Shown: positions 6,687 through 9,728 of the stretch, piece by piece
How positions within the stretch are numbered: the stretch's first letter is position 1
Layout of the letters: each line of letters begins with the position of its first letter
Source: Paracoccaceae bacterium
GTDB lineage: Bacteria > Pseudomonadota > Alphaproteobacteria > Rhodobacterales > Rhodobacteraceae
DNA length: 9,728 nt
Direction of reading: 5' to 3'
Assembly (NCBI GenBank): GCA_003250135.1
Contig: QKHF01000189.1
Coordinates: 1 to 9,728 of the forward strand
The notes under the pieces: model-generated
What the model saw: the letters and a program-made list of their open reading frames with translations, nothing else
Database searches by the model: none
Told to the model about the DNA's origin: nothing
Translations under genes and position numbers: made by a program

Positions 6687-7544
6687 ATGGGACGCATCGT
6701 CTATGTGAACGGCGAGTATCTGCCTGAGGAAGAGGCCAAGATCTCGGTCTTCGACCGGGGCTTCCTGTTCGCCGACGGGATCTACGAGGTGTCCTCGGTC
6801 ATCGAAGGAAAGCCCATCGACAACGCCGCGCATATCGCCCGGATGCACCGGTCTTTGGGCGAGTTGAGGATGGAGGCGCCGGTCTCGGATGATGAACTGC
6901 TCGCAATTCAGGCGGAGGTAATCCAGCGGAACGACCTCAAGGAAGGTCTGGTCTACTGGCAGGTCACCCGAGGGGCGGCCGATCGCGACTTCAATTTCCC
7001 GGAGGGCGCCACGCCCTCTCTGGTGATGTTCACGCAGACCAAGACTCTGCTCGATTCGTCCGCTGCGAAGACGGGAATCTCGGTGATTTCGCAGCCCGAC
7101 ATCCGCTGGCTCCGGCGCGACATCAAGACCGTCCAGCTGTTGGCGGCGGCTCTGGCCAAGCAGGCGGCCAAGGACGCGGGGGCGGGCGACGCCTGGCTGG
7201 TCGAGGACGGGTTCGTGACCGAGGGGTCGTCGAACAACGCCTATATCGTCACGAAGCAGGGGACGATCGTCACCCGGCAGCTTTCCAACGACATCCTGCC
7301 CGGCATCACCCGCGCGTCCGTCCTGCGGCTGGCTCGCGAAGCCCAGATGCGGGTGGAGGAGCGCCCTTTCACCATTGAGGAGGCGCAGGACGCGGCCGAG
7401 GCGTTCTACACCTCCGCCTCCAGCTTCGTCATGCCGGTGGTGAGGATCGACGGCGTCGAGATCGGCGATGGCGCGCCGGGGCCGGTCGCGACGCGCCTGC
7501 GTGAGATCTATATCGAGGCCGCGCGGGCCCAGGTCGGCGGCTAG
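6687..7544 (+). CDS. D-amino-acid aminotransferase (class IV PLP enzyme)
   Basis: A 285-residue fold-type IV aminotransferase of the D-alanine/branched-chain family. The start YVNGEYLPEEEAKISVFDRG (6-25) and FADGIYEV (28-35) match D-amino-acid transaminases closely. DIKTVQLL (145-152) holds the PLP lysine K147, and VTEGSSNN (177-184) supplies E179, which contacts the cofactor ring nitrogen. It would transfer amino groups from D-Ala and other D-amino acids to 2-oxoglutarate, yielding D-Glu, the substrate of the two upstream genes. The ATG at 6687 is preferred; a GTG at 6684 lies one codon upstream, and GGGGG (6676-6680) inside the end of dgcA supplies the ribosome site. The TGA of dgcA lies three bases before ATG 6687. 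Activity on branched-chain L-amino acids is possible but less likely from the motifs. Confidence 0.88.
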   Translation: MGRIVYVNGEYLPEEEAKISVFDRGFLFADGIYEVSSVIEGKPIDNAAHIARMHRSLGELRMEAPVSDDELLAIQAEVIQRNDLKEGLVYWQVTRGAADRDFNFPEGATPSLVMFTQTKTLLDSSAAKTGISVISQPDIRWLRRDIKTVQLLAAALAKQAAKDAGAGDAWLVEDGFVTEGSSNNAYIVTKQGTIVTRQLSNDILPGITRASVLRLAREAQMRVEERPFTIEEAQDAAEAFYTSASSFVMPVVRIDGVEIGDGAPGPVATRLREIYIEAARAQVGG

Positions 7545-8065
7545 GCGTCCTGCGCGTCGATCGCCTCGTGCAGCAATTCGGTGATGCGGGATGAGGCGAT
7601 CATGGCCGCGACCACCGATCCAGCGTAGAGCCAGGCGCCGGGCAGGGCGGCCGCCTCGGCCAGACCGCTGGCCTTGATGCTGAACACCGCCAGCGCCAGC
7701 ACCATCACGTCGGTCATCGACCAGCGGCCCAAGGCCTCCAACCGGCGCAGCGACTTCGCCGTCACCTTCGCGGTCGGGGTCAGATGCAGCCGCGCCAGCA
7801 TCAACAGTTTCAGGGCGGGAAAAAGGACCGAGAAGGTCAGCACCACGGCGGCGAGGAACCAGTCCCCCGCTTTCGCCAGCCCGATTCCGAAATCGAGAAT
7901 CGAGTAATCCGCCTCGATCAGGAAAAGGGTGGTCGTGTGCATCGCGGGCAGCGTCAACCCGAGCGGAAAAAGCGTCAGCGCCACGAACAGCGCCAGCGTC
8001 GCCCGGGCCCCCTCGCGCGTACGCGCCAAGGCCCCGGCGGGCGCGATTCTCAAGGTTTTCCTCAT
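7541..8065 (-). CDS. Paraquat-inducible protein A (PqiA)-family membrane protein, single-domain
   Basis: A 174-residue inner-membrane protein with about four hydrophobic segments (21-41, 68-91, 117-137, 143-158). PqiA-domain signatures are visible: FPLGLTLPAMH (33-43), FSVLFPALKL (78-87) with the P-x-x-K pair, and LEALGRWSMTDVMVLA (109-124). E. coli PqiA has two such domains plus a Cys-rich zinc ribbon; this protein has one domain and no cysteine. Family members are linked to envelope lipid transport through PqiB-type MCE proteins, none of which is encoded here. An in-frame TGA lies upstream with no other start codon between, so ATG 8065 is firm although its ribosome site is poor. Its TAG stop overlaps that of the convergent aminotransferase. 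It is divergent from the IclR regulator, which may control it. Confidence 0.82.
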   Translation of the reverse strand: MRKTLRIAPAGALARTREGARATLALFVALTLFPLGLTLPAMHTTTLFLIEADYSILDFGIGLAKAGDWFLAAVVLTFSVLFPALKLLMLARLHLTPTAKVTAKSLRRLEALGRWSMTDVMVLALAVFSIKASGLAEAAALPGAWLYAGSVVAAMIASSRITELLHEAIDAQDA

Positions 8066-8128
8066 GGATTGTGCATCTGCGCATCGAATCCGGCTGAATC
8101 AAGGCGAGGATGAAGGATTCTGAACCAT

Positions 8129-8173
8129 GCGCAACATTATTATATTGCGCTGCAACATTTTTTGAGATAATGT
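8129..8173. promoter_or_regulatory. Divergent promoter with palindromic operator candidate
   Basis: GCGCAA (8129-8134) and TTGCGC (8145-8150) are the outer arms of an imperfect 22-bp palindrome in which 9 of 11 base pairs are symmetric. GCAACATT occurs at 8131-8138 and again at 8152-8159, 21 bp apart, about two helical turns. On the minus strand a perfect TATAAT sits at 8144-8139 inside the palindrome, facing the pqiA-like gene, though without a good -35. On the plus strand GATAAT (8166-8171), or TAATGT (8168-8173) placed 17 bp after TTGCGC (8145-8150), could serve iclR. An ACATT/AATGT pair (8155-8159, 8169-8173) adds a second inverted repeat. A repressor bound here would block both promoters; the IclR protein itself is the obvious candidate. 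Confidence 0.5.
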
Positions 8174-8279
8174 CCCATAGTGCATTCGGCGAAAACCGCA
8201 CACACTGCGTTCGCGCTGTCGGGGGACTGCGCGGTCGCCATCGGGGGCAATGGTCTGCGGGCCATCCCAGGGTGAGGTT

Positions 8280-8390
8280 TTCAATCGTCGCCGCCGACCA
8301 TGAGCAAGGCTTGCTCATGGCTTGCCGGTGTGGGCGGGCAACCTAAGTCCCGCTTAAACTAAGCCGCCATTGGCGGCGGAGACGATTGAA
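8280..8390 (+). repeat. Nested inverted-repeat element upstream of iclR (structured leader or small palindromic repeat)
   Basis: The outer arms are TTCAATCGTC plus GCCGCC (8280-8295) and GGCGGC, a GGA bulge, then GACGATTGAA (8372-8390): 16 complementary pairs enclosing about 76 nt. Inside, CCATGAGCAAG (8298-8308) and CTTGCTCATGG (8310-8320) form a perfect 11-bp inverted repeat with a single central base. TTGCC/GGCAA (8322-8326, 8337-8341) and CTTA/TAAG (8353-8356, 8360-8363) give two more small stems, producing a branched, cloverleaf-like fold. GCCGCCA/TGGCGGC (8363-8369, 8371-8377) is a competing hairpin. The element ends 12 bp before the iclR ATG. It matches no riboswitch class I recognise. 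Confidence 0.6.
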
Positions 8391-8402
8391 TTGCGGGGTC
8401 GA

Positions 8403-9221
8403 ATGGCTAAAGACGATAACGCCAACACACAAGAAGATCTGCGCGCGCGGCGGCCGGCCGGTCAGGTTCAGTCCCTGACCCGGGCGTTGAACCTGTTGCG
8501 GGCGATTTCGGATCATGACGGGGGAACGCTCAGCGAGCTGGTTGCACGCACAGGCCTTCCACCGTCAACGGCGCACCGACTTCTCACCACGCTCGAAAGC
8601 GAGCGCTTCGTTCAGTACGACAGCTCCAGCGGCTTGTGGCGCATCGGCTTGTCGGCGTTCCTGGTGGGCGCCGGATTCCAGCGCACGCGCGACATCCTGC
8701 GCGTCGCCAGGCCGTTCCTGAAGCGACTGATGGAGCAATCCGGCGAGACCGCGAATATCTACCTGGTCAACGACGGAGAAATCGTCTGCGCCGCTCAGGT
8801 CGAGTCGCGGCAGATGATGCGCGCCATCACCCGCGTGGGCGGTCGGCCTCCGCTTTACTGCTCCGGCGCGGGCAAGGCCTATCTCTCGCGGTTGCCCGAA
8901 GCCCTTCGCAACGAGACGGTGGCGGGCTTCCATCTGAAGGCGCTGACCGAGCGAACCGTCACCTCGGCGGCCCGGTTGATCTCCGAGTTGGAGGATGTCC
9001 GGCGGCTCGGCTACGCGGTCGACGATGAAGAGCACGCTCTGGGCGTTCGGTGCGTCGCAGCGCCGGTTCTGGACGAGCAGGGGGCGCCCGTCGCCGCCAT
9101 CTCCGTCTCGGGCCCTGTGACCCGGATGGACAAGACGCGCCTCATGCGTCTTGGCGGCCTGATCAAGAGTGCGGCGCGAGAGATCACTCGCGATTACGGC
9201 GGCCGCGTCGACGAGGAGTGA
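8403..9221 (+). CDS. IclR-family transcriptional regulator
   Basis: A 272-residue IclR-type regulator. The winged-helix DNA-binding domain covers about residues 22-85: SLTRALNLLRAI (24-35) opens it and LPPSTAHRLLTTLE (52-65) is the recognition helix. The effector domain follows, with GETANIYLVNDGEIVC (114-129), YCSGAGKAYLS (152-162), VDDEEHALGVRCVAAPV (206-222) and VAAISVSGP (230-238), all conserved blocks of the family. Proteins of this general type (AllR- and BhcR-like) sense glyoxylate and related small acids, but the effector cannot be assigned here. I choose ATG 8403, preceded by GCGGGG; a TTG at 8370 in frame would lie inside a hairpin and adds residues unlike the family. It is divergent from the PqiA-like gene. 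Control of that gene, or of the D-amino-acid operon beyond it, is only inferred. Confidence 0.9.
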   Translation: MAKDDNANTQEDLRARRPAGQVQSLTRALNLLRAISDHDGGTLSELVARTGLPPSTAHRLLTTLESERFVQYDSSSGLWRIGLSAFLVGAGFQRTRDILRVARPFLKRLMEQSGETANIYLVNDGEIVCAAQVESRQMMRAITRVGGRPPLYCSGAGKAYLSRLPEALRNETVAGFHLKALTERTVTSAARLISELEDVRRLGYAVDDEEHALGVRCVAAPVLDEQGAPVAAISVSGPVTRMDKTRLMRLGGLIKSAAREITRDYGGRVDEE

Positions 9222-9226
9222 TCCCG

Positions 9227-9260
9227 GGGCGTCCGCGCATGAAAATGCGGCTGGACGCCC
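9227..9260 (+). terminator. Hairpin after iclR, probable transcription terminator
   Basis: GGGCGTCC (9227-9234) pairs with GGACGCCC (9253-9260), and CGCAT (9236-9240) pairs with ATGCG (9245-9249) around a GAAA tetraloop, with a small internal bulge. It begins 6 bp after the iclR stop. The following bases contain only short T-runs, so it is not a textbook U-tract terminator, but its position and stability fit that role. Confidence 0.6.
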
Positions 9261-9278
9261 TGACTCCGCTTTGCTATA
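9251..9278 (+). promoter_or_regulatory. Possible tRNA-Asn promoter
   Basis: GCTATA (9273-9278) lies about 30 bp before the mature tRNA 5' end and could be a -10 box. CTGGAC (9251-9256), 16 bp upstream, is a poor -35 match and falls in the 3' arm of the iclR terminator hairpin. The tRNA could instead be served by a different site; the call rests on position and a weak consensus match. Confidence 0.3.
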
Positions 9279-9307
9279 GGCACGCGCACCGCATCGAACG
9301 GCTCTGT

Positions 9308-9382
9308 TCCGGCGTAGCTCAGTGGTAGAGCATCGGACTGTTAATCCGCTGGTCGTAGGTTCGAATCCTACCGCCGGAGCCA
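9308..9382 (+). tRNA. tRNA-Asn (anticodon GUU)
   Basis: A complete 75-nt tRNA with encoded CCA. The acceptor stem is TCCGGCG (9308-9314) with CGCCGGA (9372-9378), discriminator G9379 and CCA at 9380-9382. The D stem is GCTC/GAGC (9317-9320, 9328-9331). The anticodon loop CTGTTAA places GTT at 9340-9342, reading Asn codons. The T stem is GTAGG/CCTAC (9355-9359, 9367-9371) around TTCGAAT, and the variable loop is 5 nt. The top pair of the anticodon stem (T9333 and C9349) is mismatched; all other stems pair fully. It stands alone, not in a tRNA cluster within the window. Confidence 0.97.
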
Positions 9383-9449
9383 AACTTTCCAAATATAATC
9401 AATAACTTACCGAAAACCTGACGGCGCTTGAAGTGACCGCCGCCGGGCT

Positions 9450-9469
9450 TTGGGTGCGTTATTGGGTGC
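9450..9469 (+). repeat. Two direct copies of TTGGGTGC, 12-bp period
   Basis: TTGGGTGC occurs at 9450-9457 and 9462-9469, about 70 bp downstream of the tRNA-Asn 3' end. Short tandem-spaced repeats beside a tRNA gene resemble the arm-type sites bound by tyrosine integrases. Only two copies are visible and no integrase gene is seen, so the interpretation is tentative. Confidence 0.4.
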
Positions 9470-9512
9470 AATGTGCATTCGCTTAATTTCCTTCGGCGGC
9501 GGTGAAAAAGCC

Positions 9513-9632
9513 ATGACCACAAACCCACTAACCCGCCGCACGGCCCTCGCAGCGCTGCTGGAACGCCCCTCGCTCGCCTGCCCGAAGCGATTTCTGGTTC
9601 GCGCCAGTGACCACACACGCAAGTTTGCGTAT
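9513..9632 (+). pseudogene. Possible remnant of a phage-associated small protein gene
   Basis: An open frame starts at ATG 9513 with MTTNPLTRRTALAALL, preceded by GGTGA about 8 nt upstream. This beginning, a T-R-R-T/A-A-L-A-A-L-L pattern, resembles small hypothetical proteins common in rhodobacterial prophages. After about 16 residues the sequence (ERPSLACPKRF and onward) no longer looks like that family, and the frame runs on through a strong hairpin and a likely minus-strand gene. I read it as a truncated or decayed copy, with the end of the interval placed before the hairpin. The resemblance is from memory and could be chance; an intact short gene cannot be excluded. Confidence 0.25.
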
Positions 9633-9633
9633 C

Positions 9634-9671
9634 TAAGCAGAAGCCCCGGCACAGGTCGGGGCTTTTGCTTA
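9634..9671. terminator. Strong hairpin, likely bidirectional terminator
   Basis: The arms 9634-9648 (TAAGCA, G, AAGCCCCG) and 9657-9671 (CGGGGCTT, T, TGCTTA) pair over 15 positions around an 8-nt loop, with one G-U on the plus strand (A/C mismatch on the minus strand). The inner 8-bp stem is followed on the plus strand by TTGCTT, giving a short U-rich tail. The TAA stop of the minus-strand gene (9671-9669) lies inside the outer arm, so the hairpin would end transcription right at the end of that gene. Confidence 0.75.
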
Positions 9672-9728
9672 CCAACGCGAAATCGTCAGCGTCAGGTAAT
9701 AATAGCCATCGCCGAGAAGGCCATAGTC
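9669..9728 (-). CDS. C-terminus of an unidentified minus-strand gene (runs off right edge)
   Basis: Only the last 19 codons are present, reading DYGLLGDGYYYLTLTISRW and then TAA at 9671-9669. The gene enters from the right edge. The alternating hydrophobic pattern ending in an aromatic residue resembles the C-terminal strand of outer-membrane beta-barrel proteins, but 19 residues are too few to name a family; a phage structural protein would also be possible. Placement of a strong hairpin directly at the stop codon supports this as a real gene end rather than a chance frame. Confidence 0.5.
   Translation of the reverse strand, partial: DYGLLGDGYYYLTLTISRW

Larger units (their letters stand above)
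8066..8402. other. Intergenic region between pqiA-like gene and iclR-type gene
   Basis: This 337-bp stretch contains no gene I can support. The left part (about 8128-8180) is sharply AT-rich against the GC-rich surroundings and holds the divergent promoters and palindrome. The middle part (about 8181-8279) shows nothing definite. The right part (8280-8390) is a nested inverted-repeat element. Small open frames crossing it on both strands lack ribosome sites and recognisable protein sequence. Confidence 0.7.
9383..9668. other. Non-coding stretch after tRNA-Asn with possible mobile-element scars
   Basis: This 286-bp stretch begins with an AT-rich segment (about 9383-9420), unlike the rest of the window. 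It holds the two TTGGGTGC copies, a short phage-like open frame, a perfect ACGCAA/TTGCGT inverted repeat (9617-9622, 9625-9630) and the start of a strong hairpin. No integrase, transposase or second copy of the tRNA 3' end is present within the window. Overlapping minus-strand frames are shadows of the tRNA or lack support. Confidence 0.5.

Noticed and set aside
6531..8318. Minus-strand 595-codon frame
   Set aside because: It runs antisense through dgcA and the aminotransferase and in another frame of the PqiA-like gene; composition is shadow-like and no domain is recognisable.
8403..9221. Assigning the IclR regulator as BhcR or AllR
   Set aside because: It shares broad family blocks, but no beta-hydroxyaspartate-cycle or allantoin genes are adjacent.
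8565..9392. Long minus-strand open frame starting MESLAPAVGFEPTTSG
   Set aside because: This start is the well-known translation of the antisense strand of a tRNA gene, and the rest is antisense to the iclR gene, whose family blocks are clear.
9407..9478. Short minus-strand frame (MHIAPNNAP..., 23 codons) with AAGGAAA upstream
   Set aside because: It has a plausible ribosome site, but it is very short, crosses the TTGGGTGC repeats and shows no recognisable protein pattern.
9319..9675. Minus-strand open frame containing GGRIRTYDQRINS
   Set aside because: Another antisense reading of tRNA-Asn, commonly mis-annotated as protein; no family resemblance in the remainder.
1..9728. CRISPR array, insertion sequence, toxin-antitoxin or defence system
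   Set aside because: No regularly spaced repeats, transposase, nuclease, reverse transcriptase or paired small toxin/antitoxin genes were seen on either strand.

Overview
The window looks like chromosomal DNA of a high-GC alphaproteobacterium, most likely Rhodobacterales (roseobacter group). This is inferred from the GC-rich codon use, tight ATGA-type gene overlaps and the gene families seen. No taxonomic marker beyond one tRNA is present, so the assignment is an inference.

Left block (1-2630, minus strand): a compact four-gene operon. In transcription order it encodes a BchC-like medium-chain dehydrogenase without the usual zinc ligands, a small protein of the 6-pyruvoyl/6-carboxy-tetrahydropterin synthase (QueD) fold, a GT4 glycosyltransferase and a SAM methyltransferase that runs off the left edge. 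The last three genes overlap by 4 bp each. The QueD-like protein has lost its catalytic Cys, its Asp-His pair and one zinc histidine. The set therefore looks like a pathway of unknown product, not queuosine or biopterin synthesis.

Middle block (2722-7544, plus strand): an OpgH-type glucan glucosyltransferase, divergent from the first operon, then a three-gene D-amino-acid operon. The operon encodes DgcN (DUF1611 P-loop protein), DgcA (enolase-superfamily N-acetyl-D-Glu racemase) and a class IV D-amino-acid aminotransferase. Together they could move amino groups from D-amino acids onto D-Glu and convert that through N-acetyl-D-Glu to N-acetyl-L-Glu. The dgcN leader can form competing hairpins.

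Right block: a small PqiA-family membrane protein (minus) converges on the aminotransferase, sharing a CTAG stop. It is divergent from an IclR-family regulator. The 337-bp region between them holds an AT-rich divergent promoter with an imperfect palindrome, followed by a nested inverted-repeat element (8280-8390) that ends 12 bp before the iclR ATG. After iclR come a hairpin and a complete tRNA-Asn(GUU). The last ~345 bp (9383-9728) hold a lower-GC start, two TTGGGTGC repeats, a possible phage-gene remnant, a strong hairpin and the C-terminus of a minus-strand gene. This resembles the scarred flank of a mobile element at the tRNA, but no integrase is visible.
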